DNA from: Benincasa hispida
Lineage: Eukaryota; Streptophyta; Magnoliopsida; Cucurbitales; Cucurbitaceae
Direction of reading: 5' to 3'
NCBI RefSeq assembly: GCF_009727055.1
Contig: NC_052358.1
Location: 45,869,858-45,933,857, forward strand
Length of the DNA: 64,000 bases
Of this stretch, positions 12,184-24,500 are shown one piece after another. Both the position numbers and the translations under genes were made by a program. Below the pieces are notes generated by a model. It had not been told where the DNA came from. It did not search any database and saw only the letters and a list, made by a program, of their open reading frames with translations. Every line of letters starts with the position of its first letter. Position 1 is the stretch's first letter.

Positions 12184-13726
12184 TCAGGATGATGTGGCAT
12201 AATGGAAGATGATCCAATCAACTTCCAACAAGCTCTACAAAGTTCTAACTCTCAAAAGGAATAAATGTTGCGGAAGAGGAAATAAAGTCCATGAAAGACA
12301 ATGACATATGGGAACTTGTCGAATTTCCATTAGGAGAGGAACTCATAGGTTGTAAATGGATATTTAAAACCAAAAGGGATTCACATGGCAAATATATAAG
12401 GCTCGTCTTGTTGCAAAGGGTTTTACTCAAAAGGAACACATTAATTACAAAGAGACCTTCTCTTCGATTTCATCGAAAGACTCTTTCAGGGTAATCATGA
12501 AACTGGTAGCTCATTTTAATTTAGAGCTACACCAAATGGATGTAAAAACTACATTTCTCAACAGGAACATTGATGAGACGATTTATATGGTGCAACCAGA
12601 GAACTTTGTGTCTGGTAATTCAAAGTCTATGGTGTGCAAATTAAAGAAATCTATCTACGGTCTCAAGCAAGCCTCTCGTCAATGGTATCAAAAATTCTAT
12701 AAAGTTATTGCCTCCTTTGGTTTTGAGGTGAATATAGTGGAAGATTGTGTATATCACAAGTTCAGTGGGAGTAAATCAATCTTTCTGGTGTTATATATTT
12801 ATGACATACTCATAGCAAGTAATGGTATAGGTTTATTGCATGACACTAATAGATTTCTCAAAAGAAATTTTGAGATGAAGGATCTTGGTGATGCTTCTTT
12901 TGTATTAGGAATTGAAATACTGTGAGATCATTCTCAAGGTATTTTGAGATTGTCACAAAAGAACTACATTGAAAATATTTTGAGTAGATTTGGCATGAAA
13001 GATTGTGTACCAGGAGATACCCCAGTCGCTAAAGGTGATAAATTTCATTTAGGTCAATGCCCCAAGACCAAAATCGAGACTAAGGAGATGCAGAAGGTTC
13101 CCTATGCATTGGTTGTTGGAAGTCTAATGTAAGCTCAAGTGTGTACGTGTCCAGATATTATGTTCATAGTTGGAGTGTTAGGCAGATATTTGAGCAACTT
13201 GGGGATGGATCATTGGAAAGCAGCCAAACGGGTTTTGAGGTGTTTATAGAGAACAAAAGATTATATGCTCACTTATCGGAGATCAGAAGTTTTGGAAATC
13301 ATTGGATATTCTGATTTCGATTATGCAGGATGCCAAGACACTTTGTGATCCACTTCAGGTTATATCTTCATGTTGGCTAGAGGAGCTTTATCTTGGAAAA
13401 GTGTTAAACAAACACTTGTGGCTTCTTATACCATGGTTGCAGAGTTTATAGCATGTTATGAGGCATCCAATCATGGAATATGGTTGCAAAATTTTGTCAC
13501 TAGGCTGCGGATAATGGTTGGCATAGAAAGACCACTAAAATTATTTTGTGATGATAAGTCGACAGTAATGTATTCCAACAACAATAGAAGCAATACAAAG
13601 TCAAAGCATGTAGACGTAAAGTTTCTGGTTGTTAAAGAAAAAGTTCAGAATGGTCAAATTTCGATAGAACATATAGGAACAAACTATATGGTGGTAGATC
13701 CATTGACAAAAAGGTTTACCATCTAA
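12184..13726 (+). pseudogene. Ty1/copia reverse transcriptase and RNase H
   Basis: Continuation of the pol at 9506-10209. RT begins around KSMKDNDIWELVEFP (12290), with IGCKWIFKTKRDSHGKY, a 2-base frame slip at about 12395, then SIYGLKQASRQWYQKFY. The catalytic box reads YIYDILIAS instead of the usual YVDDILLA, so one catalytic Asp is replaced by Tyr. RNase H follows (13370-13726, GALSWKSVKQTLVA, KSKHVDVKF). Stops at about 12923, 13130, 13246 and 13347 interrupt it. The element is dead. Confidence 0.9.
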
Positions 13727-14230
13727 AGTTTTTCATGAGCATGTTGCTCGCATGGGTGTCAGTCACTATTCTGATTCCATGGTTTAGTGGGAGTTTGTTA
13801 TTAAGGATATTCTTTGACCTTAATTTGTTTATTTTCTATATAGAATAAAGTTGATGGTTTAAGTTTTATTATCTGAACTTGTTTATTATGCATGTGATTT
13901 TGCAAATACGGTTTAGCATAAAGTTTTAAGAATGATCTCACTAAGGAATTTGAACCAGTTGCGAATAGGCATAATCTAGATCACTTTCTATGTAGTTTCC
14001 ATGCTATCCATCCATATTTGATCTATGTCATTGAATATATTGGAATTGGTGATAAAGGAATGTCTAGTTACGAGGGTAGTGACAAAGTCGCCTTGATTTT
14101 TTGCTAATACAGGAGACGGGCCAGATTGAACTAAAGGAGAATTCTATTATTGAAATAACTTGTTTATGCACGCTTAATGTTTATATGATTTAATTATATT
14201 AGACACACAGACATAGTCCAAGTAGGAGAT
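13727..14230 (+). other. Copia 3' untranslated region with polypurine tract
   Basis: Non-coding stretch between the end of pol and the 3' LTR. It ends in AGTAGGAGA (14221-14229), a polypurine tract of the kind that primes plus-strand synthesis next to the LTR. Confidence 0.7.
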
Positions 14231-14693
14231 TGTTAAATATATTTAAATAATAATATGTTTAATTAAAGTATGTTCTATGTATGTGGATTAATAATTTATT
14301 ATTTTATTAGATTGGGTCTAATTAATTAAGGCCCTAGATTCCTAATTGAGTATGGACTTAATGGATCTCATTCCTAGATAATTAGAATTTAATGGAAACC
14401 CTAATTAAATCCTAATTGAACTAGTATATAAATATACCTTAGACTATGGTCCCCAATATACCAAAACAATAAGCAATCAATCTTTCTTAAATCCCATCTA
14501 GAGAAATATCTAACTTAGGGCATTCAGATTTTTTGTTGAGGAAGACAATAGCCATTTAGACCCATTATCAATTTGGAGTCAATTTGGAGTCATTATCAAT
14601 TCGTCAATAAAATCTGGTACAGATATATTTTTTACGCATGAATGATCCTAGAGATTATTTATTCAATATAGATATAAAGTAATTATGCTAACA
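14231..14693 (+). repeat. Copia 3' LTR (463 bp)
   Basis: It begins TGTTAAATA right after the polypurine tract and ends GCTAACA, giving matched TGTTA/TAACA ends. A TATA-like stretch, tatataaatat, lies at about 14424. The 5' LTR is missing, so the element is 5'-truncated. Confidence 0.75.
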
Positions 14694-15840
14694 CAACCAT
14701 CTTTAGCTCCTCCGTCGATGACCCTGCTTGAACCTCCACCCCGTCGAATTATGTGTTATCTCATCTTTCCTACACTCCATGATGATGGAGAATTTAATGT
14801 TCCTTCTGGACCTAACCATGGAGAGAATGAAAAAAAAATATTGGGTTGAGCCAATGTATAGAAAGATTTTAGCAAAATCTTTTCAAATTAAAGAATTGAT
14901 TTAGATTTAAATTCGATTATTTTTGCTTAAATTAAAAATATATATATATATGAAGATAATGTGAATCTACATGTATTGGCTCTAAATTAGATATTATGGC
15001 TATCCAAATTTATCTAAATTTCTTTTAAAATTTGGTCAACATTCTAAGTTTTATCCTAAATTCAAATTATTCAATTTTAACTCTTTATCTTCATGTCAAA
15101 AATAACTTGTGAGTACAACTTCCAAATTCAAATTTTATCTCAAATTCAAATCATCTCAATTCGTTCTCGATTTAAATCAAGCAAATCAAATTGAAGATGA
15201 AATCTTAAATTTACCTCCAACCAAATTTAGCCACATTCCAATCTTTTTTAATCCAAATTCAAATCATTCATATTTTATCTTCAACAAATTCAAACTGAGG
15301 GTAAAATCTCTAGATCTATCTCAAATTAAAGTTTAGAATATAAGTTTTGGTCATAGTCCAAATTTCATCTCAATTTCAAGTCATCAAGCTTAGACTTTTG
15401 CACAATTAAAATTGAGGGTAAAATATCAATCTTATCTCAAATTAAAGTTTGGCCATAATCCAAATTTTATTCAAATTTCAAATCAAACTTATGTACTCAA
15501 CTCATAGTTTGATTAATTTGATACATCAAATATAGTCAAAATCAAGAGTGAGTAAACTGTATTTTGATTCCAACTTTGTCTTTTTCGAGAGTCACTCACT
15601 CATACATGTGCATAAATCTTGAAAATAAAGCATTGGTTGAATGAGAAATTTTGGACCAATCACAAATTGCTATGTCATTTCTCAAAGTTAATGGCGAAAT
15701 TATAAATAATTGAATTGAGACTAATCGAAAGTTGACATGTATTCCAAATTAAAGTTGAAGACATAGAAAAATTCTAATGATGCCATGTGTTCTCACTATG
15801 ATCGTTGGATTGAATAAAATTAATTTGATCCAATATGATA
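14694..15840. other. AT-rich non-coding stretch with 'caaattcaaat' words
   Basis: Many short imperfect repeats of 'tcaaattcaaat' and 'caaattaaagtt' (for example 15115-15500). No convincing gene. It may be old retrotransposon LTR sequence, but I cannot find its ends. Confidence 0.35.
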
Positions 15841-16448
15841 TTATTATTTGGGGTAAAGTCCAACTAAACTCAAAAATAGGCTTAATTTGACCCAATGGCA
15901 ATTAAGACACAAAACCAACTAGTTGGGCCCAAGGGCCAGGTCCATGGACTAACCAAACCCAAGCCCACTAAAGAATCTATAAATAAAGTTCTCTTCATTT
16001 GTAGAGGCAAGAAAATTCACACTCCAGAGAGTCCAGAGAGAATTCTCTGCACACACAAGTATCCTGGAGATACAAAGTATCCAAGACTTTGGCTAAGTTT
16101 CTTCCAAGACTTTGACTTCAAGAACAACACGCGCTCCACTTCCTCAAGTCAAGCATATATATTCAACTGAGAGAAAGGATTAAGTACTAGAGATCGAACC
16201 ACATTCATATCAAATCTACGTCAACACAAGTTCAACTCCACGAAACAAGTTTCTCTAAAAATCTTGTGCGAACGACTACCAAAAAGCTTGGAACAAGTCT
16301 GGTAAACCTAACAAAAGGTTGGGGATGTTTCATTTGTGGAGGCCCTCAAAGAGCCCGTGACTACCCAAATCAAGATAACAATAATAAAAGTTTCGTAAGG
16401 GAGCTGGAGCAGACAACCATAAAAACAAAGAAAATATCTTCTTTCTAA
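15841..16448 (+). pseudogene. Decayed Ty3/gypsy piece with gag zinc-knuckle
   Basis: 16315-16380 encodes GWGCFICGGPQRARDYPNQ, which resembles the gypsy gag CCHC knuckle (C-x2-C-x4-H-x4-C) with its His replaced by Gln and its last Cys by Tyr. Upstream lies a possible promoter (tctataaataaag near 15977) and an untranslated stretch that could be LTR-derived. Only the knuckle is recognised with any security. Confidence 0.55.
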
Positions 16449-16579
16449 AGAGATTCTTTTCAAAACTATTATATGTCCAAGGTCCAATATTGAAAGAATT
16501 TTTTAGGTTTTCCTTAACTTTGTCCCTCAAACGAGTACCGACATAAGCATAACTATTAGATAATATATAATTAAATTAA

Positions 16580-16850
16580 CCTTCACTCACTTGCTTAAGC
16601 TTTTGAGTCAATTGGTAATTTAAGATGACATCAGAGCAAGTAGTCCAGTGAGATCTTTTATTCAAACCCCCTGCAATTGTTGTTTTCTTCTCAATTAATA
16701 TTCATTTTCACTTGTTGGATCTTCTTTGTATTTCAAATCCATAAGCGGGGAGAGTATTAGATGATATATAATTAAGTTTATTTTCACTTACTAACTTAAA
16801 CTTTTGGGTCAATTGATGATTTAAGACATAACCCGACTAATATAAACTTG
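16580..16850 (+). repeat. Two short repeat copies ending in a primer-site-like word
   Basis: 'ttaagcttttgagtcaattg' followed by 'gatgacatcagagcaagtag' at about 16592-16640, and a second partial copy near 16795-16835. The same unit occurs at 21880-22040, there with an intact 'gatggtatcagagcaa'. These look like fragments of LTR ends with adjoining tRNA-Met primer sites. Confidence 0.5.
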
Positions 16851-16869
16851 TACTATCAATTTAAATCCT

Positions 16870-19730
16870 AAATTTTCATTAGTAAACCAATTAGACATTT
16901 CAATGAGTGATTTGTATCTATTTTCATTTCATTTAAAACTACCTCAAAATCACTTAAATAATGTTGTTCTTCTCAAAAAAAATCAAAATTATTATGTAAC
17001 ATTTTCTTTACAAGTAGAGAAAAATAGTGGTAGTGAAGCAATGAAAAAACGTTAGCATCTATTTGATTCTCATTTTGTTTTCTAATTTATATTAATAATT
17101 GCTTCTATAGAAATCTTATATACATATGAAATTTAAACATTAATAGTTTTAAAATAAACTTCTAACTTTGAAGTTGATAGTACAAACACCATGTCAATTC
17201 ATGAATTATGTTCATTTTGACATATAATCTCGAATAATAGTGGTATACTGGACTTTTTTTCCCCTAATTTCTTTTTACTGGTATATCAATTAATTAATCT
17301 TGATTAGAAAAGTGTTGCACAATAAATGTACGTTAAAAGTGAAAACTTCTTTTTTTTTCTCAACCAAATATGTAACAATCATAAATAAAAATTTGACTTT
17401 GGGACAATTATTTAATGAAGATGAATTAACACAATTGCTTGATTTCGTCACATTTCAAAAGATTAGTTAATTTTAGGGATGGGAGTAGGATGGATGCGTT
17501 GACAAATATTATATTTCGTTTTTTTAATTCAACGATTGTATGATGAGATTTGAAGTATGCTTTTTAAAATACTAATTAATATCTTATCCACTAAACTATG
17601 TTTGAATTTATTGATATTTCATCCTTTCAATCTTTTTTCATTTAGTGTTATATATCAACCTTTTTTTCCTTTCTAAATACGTTGGATTTGACACAATTTT
17701 AAATTAATTTTTTAACAATATTTTCCTATGGTTTGTTCTCTTTCAAACAAATTATCTTCTAAATCACCAACAAACCAAAATGTTTAAGTTCACAGGTTTT
17801 AATAAATTAAATTTTATAATGTGCTTCCCTTCACTCTTATAGTCCATTCATATGCATCATATGATAGTTTTCATTATTTTATTTTATTTTATAAGTTAAA
17901 TTACATTATCGATCCATATAATTTGAAGTAAGTTAGAATTTAGTTTCTATAGTTTAATAAAATTCTTTTAAATAGTTTTTATTGTAAAGACTATTTATGC
18001 GGGGTTTATCAAAACCATAGAAATTATTTATAAGGTTTAACCAAATCGATTAAATTCTAACTTTTCAAATCATAGTGGACTAAATTTTAATTTTTTCTAA
18101 ACTATAGGGATCAATTTTATAATTTAGTCTTTTTTTGGTTTAAAGTTTGCTTCTTGAGCTTTTTTTTTTTTTTTTTCTTTTTTAAATCTCTATGTTTGGA
18201 ATTGGAGGGATTTAATATTTGTTAATAACTTTGATGTCATTTTAATTAGAGTTCTCTTTAATTTTCAAGCGGCCTTCTTGTATTTTTTGTCAAACACTAA
18301 GATAGCACCGCAATGAATTAAATGGAAGTACGTTTTTCTTTCCATATTTGCACAAAAGGTGTTCGAGTATTGAAATAGCAGCCTTTAGGTACCCATATTT
18401 TAATCTAATTACTCTTGAAGCCTTGGAGTTGGTGCACACACATAGAGGAAGTCCATAACAAAGGATAAATAGTGAATCGGAACATAATTCAAAATATATC
18501 ATCGCCCAATAGATTAATTCAATCTTCAAATTTATTGAATAAAAAAAAATGATGAATTTGGTGTAAAAAACCACTTGTTGAATTTTAAGAAAAGAGTGAT
18601 GAATTTAGTCGGAAAAAAATTATGAATGTAACAATCAGATTCAAAATATTAGTAGATACAATACAATATTAAAAAATTTGTAGATATAATAAAATTTAGA
18701 TATAATTCCTTGAGTCTATCATTGATAGATTTTGCTATATTTGTAATTTTTTAAAAATATTATTATACACTTAACTATTAGACCTAAAAGTTCAACATGT
18801 TGCAATTTCCTAAAAAAATACTCAAAAAATTTCAAATTTATGTTTATTTGATCAATGATTTTTTTTTTTTAATATTTATAAAGTATTTAAACTTTCAATT
18901 TTATGTTTGATACATCCATAAATTTTCAATTTTATCTAATAACTTATTGACTTATTCAACATTTTTTTAAAAATAAAAATAAAAAGTGTAGGTTTCTATT
19001 AAACATCGAGTTCAATTTTAGGTCAAGTTTACCAATAAGTAATAAAAATTAATATAATTGTAATGGAACTTAATGATAGATCAATCGTCATGGGTCATAA
19101 TCGCAAATGTAATTGGATTGTTTATTATCCGTTTACTTAAAATTATGAATTTTGTTATATTTACTGTTACATTTATCTTGGAGGGTAACGTAACAGTAAG
19201 GATGTCAAAATTCATATTTGCTTCTTTGGAATAGTAACAATAATGATACGACGTAATTTTTAGGCACATTTAGATTAAGTGTCCTCTGCTTGTCAATCAA
19301 TTTACGTTTCTTGATTATGAGCCCTACTTCAGTATGAAGGTAGAATACAAGTAAACAACACCAAAGACAATCAAATATAACTCATTTTTTATATTACTAT
19401 TGATTTATCATATTTTCATCGGATAAACGTGACCTTATATGGAAGAGATCAATTAACCTTTTAAAAAAATTGTCAAGATTTGAAATCGACTTCATGTACT
19501 TGTTACATAATTGAAAATGAGATTTCTAAAAGAACAAAAGCTTCAATTCAACCAAAGTTGACCATAACCCCACCCCACTGCAACCAATCGGAGACTATGA
19601 ATAAATGGGGACAAAATTCCATTCCTGCGATGAGAATTTTCTAGAAATTGAAATTTTGAATAAGCCATCAAAAAGAAAAGGGAGAAAGAAGAAGAAACGT
19701 ATAAAAAAAAAAAAAAAAAAAAAAAAGAGT
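16870..19730. other. AT-rich intergenic region
   Basis: No gene recognised. It contains homopolymer runs and one foldback structure (listed separately). The open frames here are low-complexity and lack recognisable domains. Confidence 0.5.
17885..18140. repeat. Degenerate foldback element
   Basis: 'taagttagaatttagtttct' near 17930 is matched in reverse by 'aaattctaacttttcaaatc' near 18052, and the outer ends 'tccatataattt' and 'aaactatagggatc' also pair roughly. Same style as the clearer foldbacks at 23333-23853 and 40005-40355. Confidence 0.4.
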
Positions 19731-20545
19731 TAAAATGGTAATTTCATAGGGTGATGACATCTACAAAATACCAAATTTCATTGATTTTGAAACTTAAAAT
19801 CCAATTTTAAAAATTAATAGATTTTGACTCTTTGCTTACGTTAACACCATGAGAAATTATCACTTTAACTTCAATGCATATCTACATTCTTCTTTGTGTT
19901 TACAACTGCTCAATGCTCAATCTACAACAACAACAAAAATCTGCATTATTTATGCATTTGTCTTCTTCTTTCACTTATGCATTCTTGTTCTTCTCTTGCT
20001 TCTTTTTCTTCTGTTTCTTATTGGTTCTACGTCGTCATTGTCTTCTTTTTATTCTTCTTCTTCCATTTTTTTGTCTTCTTCTTTCTTCTACATCTTTTTC
20101 TTCCACTTTTTATGTGTTCTTCTTCTTCTCTTTTTATTCTTCTTCGTTCTCCAAATTTTTTTTCTCTTCCTTCTTCATTCTGTAGTTTTTTTTTTTCAAA
20201 GGAAAAATTACTCATCGCATCTGATGAGTAGCAACAGAAAGGAGCGAGAGACTAGAAGTGAACAAAGAAAAAAATTATAGTTGTGCCCGATGAGTAACAA
20301 AAAAAAGTAGGAAGTGAGAGGAATAAATGAGAAGTTAGAGCGAGAAGCATGAGCAAGAAATGAGAATTCGTTTGAGCGTCAGACTCTCAAGCACAATTTG
20401 GGGAAATGGTACTTTCACATGTGGCTGAGTAAGTAAAAAAAAATTTTTGATCAAATTTGAATCTTGAGCCAGATTTCATTTAGCTCTTAAAAAGAGCCCT
20501 TCTGTACAAAAACCCCACTTTTGGAGCCCTCTGTACAATTATTCC
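19730..20545. repeat. CTT-rich tract in a possible Mutator-like relic
   Basis: 19960-20195 is a ~235-bp CTT/TTC-rich strand-asymmetric tract. To its left, 'gtaatttcatagggtgatga' (19738) resembles the inner part of the MULE inverted repeat at 59310-59350. To its right, 'tctgtacaattattcc' (20529) resembles the outer end, and GAGCGAGA words occur at 20240-20345 as in the two MULEs. These are partial matches only, with no paired ends or target duplication. Confidence 0.35.
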
Positions 20546-20639
20546 AAAGTTGAAGGGCATTAGTGAAAAAAATATTTCAAGAAATCAAATGGAGAAGTCA
20601 AACAATTTCCCTGAGTTGACTTCCATTATCAGACTGTAC

Positions 20640-20979
20640 CAACAACCATATCGGAGGCGGACTAACTTTCCTCGCTTTCAATTTAATGGAGTTTCCACTT
20701 TCCACCCATAATTCCGACCAACTCTCCACAAGTGGAGGCTTCATCGCCTCTTCTTTTTGCTCTGGAAATTCTGTCGACAGACCTCATTTTCCTTTTTTTT
20801 TCCTTCTCATTATTGGATCAGATTTTCAACGGGCTACGAGAATCTCAGTGTTGGTAGGTAGGTTAGAGGAGCAAACACTTTGCGATATACAATTCCATTG
20901 GATTATAGCATCTCGAATTGTAACAATATCCCGTTGAAACAAGGAAGCCACCGCCATTCTAACAAATTTGATTAATCAG
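20640..20979 (+). other. Probable 5'-UTR exon of the PEARLI4-family gene
   Basis: Less AT-rich sequence ending in AATCAG|GTTCCT at 20979, a good splice donor; the next exon starts at 21545, just upstream of the ATG. SYF2 has the same arrangement of a non-coding first exon. The upstream limit is not defined. An 83-codon open frame inside (20686-20937) has no recognisable domain and may be chance. Confidence 0.45.
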
Positions 20980-21143
20980 GTTCCTCGCTCTTCTCTAACC
21001 CTAAATTTTTTTTGTATTACTTACTGTTTTATTGGCTTAAGTTTTTTCTGCGTGTTGGTCTGCTCTACTGATGATTCATTTGGTTAGAAAATTATGGGAA
21101 TGTCTTTTTTCTTGCGATTTTAAGGTCTTTGTTTGAAAATCTG

Positions 21144-21190
21144 TGGATTTTTGTACGGATGACCATTTTTTGGCCCTTTAAATGATCAGT
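21144..21190 (+). repeat. Orphan Mutator-like terminal inverted repeat fragment
   Basis: TTTGTACGGATGACC here is identical to the start of the MULE inverted repeats at 26266 and 59246. It is followed by a partly matching stretch ending in aaatgatcagtg. It lies in the 5'-UTR intron of the PEARLI4-family gene. I found no matching opposite end nearby. Confidence 0.6.
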
Positions 21191-21552
21191 GACACGCCTT
21201 GTATGAAATTTAACCTTTATTCTATGGATGACAATATCTATCACCATCTTCATTTTTCTCATTAGAGAAGAAAAATGAAGATTACTGTTGACATGGCTTG
21301 TGTTCAGGTTACAATATACATGGTCATCCTAAATGCAATACATTATAATAGGCAAGAGTGCACTTTAACTTAAGCATAAGGTTAGATTTCACACAGGCGA
21401 TTCATTAATCATAAAAGCGCTCGTGAAAGGATCATGTGTACAAAAAACTCGATAATCTGGGAATGCAATGTTATTCAAGTCAAAGTAATGATCTAGAAAT
21501 GGTCTTTTTTTTTCTTAAGATTGATCAATCTTTGGCTTCCACAGGATTTTCA

Positions 21553-24500
21553 ATGGCTGGTAAAGGGAATGGAAGTTTAGATTGTAAACATGCTTCCAAT
21601 CCTTACCATGTTTGCACTGAACACTGTCTTGAAAAGAAGGGTGAAAGCAAGAAGCAGATAGTTAGGAAGGATTCAGGTTCTTTAACTTTACTCTTTATTG
21701 ATTCATTCACTGTCAGCTAATTTTCAAATATGAGTTTAAACTGTCTGGCTATGTTTCTGAACCTTGTAACATTTGACTATTGGGTTAGATTTACGTTGTT
21801 AAGAAGTCGAGACTATGTTTAATGCACGAGGACTTATTGCAGGCTGAAGATGATATAATATTAAATTTTCCTTCATCCATCAACTTAAGCTTTTAGCTCA
21901 ATTTGTAGTTTAAGATGGTATCAGAGCAAATGGTATGGAAAGTCATGTGTCCAAACTTTAAATCCCTGCAATGTTATTTCCTCAATTTTCCTTCACCCAT
22001 CAACTTAAGCTTTTGGGTCAATTGGTGATTTAAGATAGACTACAAAATTACTAATCCCCCAAGTTACATAACTTTGCTCACTTTCTATCTTGCATACTAA
22101 CTTTTCTATATGATAAATCCACAAACCGAACTTCTGTTATTCATTTTTTGGCAATCTAAATATAGATTATTCAAACTTAGGTTTATGAATTTTTTTTTTT
22201 AAGTTCAACAACATCTAAGTGGCGAGGTTCAAACCTTTGATCATGTGGTCGAGGGTATATGCTCGGACTAGTTGAGCTTAAATCTAATATATATTAAAAC
22301 TATTAGCCAAATGTTCACATATGATTTTATTTATCCATCTTTTTTAAATCAACCATTAACATCAACCGACAATTTGACTTGAAATTTTCTCGAGATGTCT
22401 CATTCCTAAATTTTGAACATATTTTGTTCTAAGAGAAATGACTTAATCATTGAGTTTCTTAAAAGATTCAATTTTAGGCGTGTTGTAAATTGATTTTCAT
22501 CAAGTATGACTGAAGTGAAAATTATTTCTGTCTCAATCCCTCTTTATGAAGACGATGGTGCTCCGAAGCATGGTACAGAACGCAAAAAGACAGTTCGTTC
22601 AGATTGCACTAGTGGATCTAATCCTTACCATGACTGTGATGAATTCTGCTCCAGCATAACCACTCAATCTATTAGGCCAAAAGCAGAAAGGGATTCAGGT
22701 ATTTTTCCTTGGCTTAGCTCTGTTTCTCCTAGGAAAAGGAACCTTGATAAATCATGATCATCACGAACAGTTTAGGAAAGTTATGCGGATTTGATAGGCA
22801 AGTAACAGTTCTTTTATTGTTAACTATATAAGTTTGAGAGATTAAGGTTCTATTTGGCATACTCTCTAGTTTAAGAATTTGTTCTTAAAATACTTTTAAT
22901 TAAAATCTTTTAATTCTTTTATATTATAAACAGTGCTTTTACTGGCAAACTTGTTTGTTACATTACATTCAAAAGTGATTTTCTGAACTACAAATATGTT
23001 TTCTTACTACATATTTTAAAAATTTTTGGTAAATCACATTGAAAAGTCATTTTTGGATGATCATCTTGTGTTTCTTTGAAAAGAGTTTTCAAATTAGTTT
23101 ATTAAGTGCTTTTTTATGTATCAACATTTCTTAAAAAGTACTTTTAGTTATCTAAAATTAATTAATAATTTATATTGTACACACTTTAAATTAGTTATTC
23201 CTCCAAAGACGCTGATACAAAAAGTGAGCCATTATAAAAGAAAAGAAAAAACCTTTTTTTAAAGCTGGTCCAGACACTCAATAACTATGAGTTGTAAGCA
23301 GATAGAAGGAAAGGAAAAGGGGGAAAAAAATTGGTCTCTAGGTTTTGGGTCTTGTTTCCATTTTGTCTCTAGGTTTCAAATGTTATACTTTTAGTCATTA
23401 AGTTTTGAGTTTGATTTCAATTTAGTCCCTAAGTTTCAACATCTTATAAATTTTACCCTTGAGGTTTGAGTTTTATTTCAATTTGATCCTTAAGTTTCAA
23501 GATTTACATATTTAACCTTGATTTTTCACTAAATACTCATTTTCAGTCTTTAGCGTTAGTGGCTATTAATTAAGTTCCACTATTTCTTCATCCCTATTAA
23601 AATTAATTTAAAAATTACACTTCATAATTATTATAAACTAATTTAATTGATAGACATTAATGTTGAAGATTGAAATGTGTATTTAGCGAAAAATTAAGGT
23701 TAAAATTGTAAATCTTGAAACTTAGGGCCCAAATTGAAATGAAATTCAAATTTTAAGAGTAAAATTGTAACATTTTAGAACTTAAGGATTAAATTGAAAT
23801 CAACATTTTGAAATATAGGAACCAATCGGAAACTAACCCAAAATCTAGAGACTGAAGGTATTTTTTCCAGAAGAAAACAAGTGCACAGACCCAGTCAAAT
23901 AAATAGAGGATGATCGAAATGAACTTGTTAAGATTGATGACGATGACAATAAGTAGCAGTTTGAGGTGACATCGTCAGAATGCCTGTCTATATCTGAATC
24001 TGCAGATGCATTTTTCAGCTGTAGGTTCAGGTGGAGCAAGGAAGGATTCCCAGCCAAAATCATCCCGAAAACTCGATGTTCCTTTGGCAAATGCTGTTTC
24101 ATCTAAACCTCAAGCAACTAAAAAACCTGTTCTCCCAGATGAAAAAACTCGCTTCGGTGAAGACTCTTTGACGATTGAGGAGCAAAACAAGTTCTCAAAG
24201 TTGATTCTAGTTTCTGCAAATGCCTTGAAGGTCTCTTTCTGGCCCACAGATAAAAAAAACAGGAGAACACCTGGCTTTGTGCATCTTTTTCATAACGAAT
24301 ATATCTCCCATCTTACATATTTCCTGTATCTTTCATGGCAGGTTGAGGCTGATAATCTCCAAAAGCTCTGCAAAACCGACACTTCCTCATTTACTTCTGT
24401 GAAATCAAAAGAAGCCATTAATACAAGGCCTGAAATTTCTGAATTAGTACAAGATCCTTCAGTTCATGATGAGGAAGAAAGTGATCATAAAACTACTTCA

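Noticed and set aside
19849..20280. Long Leu/Phe/Ser-rich frames in three phases
   Set aside because: Produced by the CTT-rich tract. All frames are open because the tract lacks stops; no real protein features.
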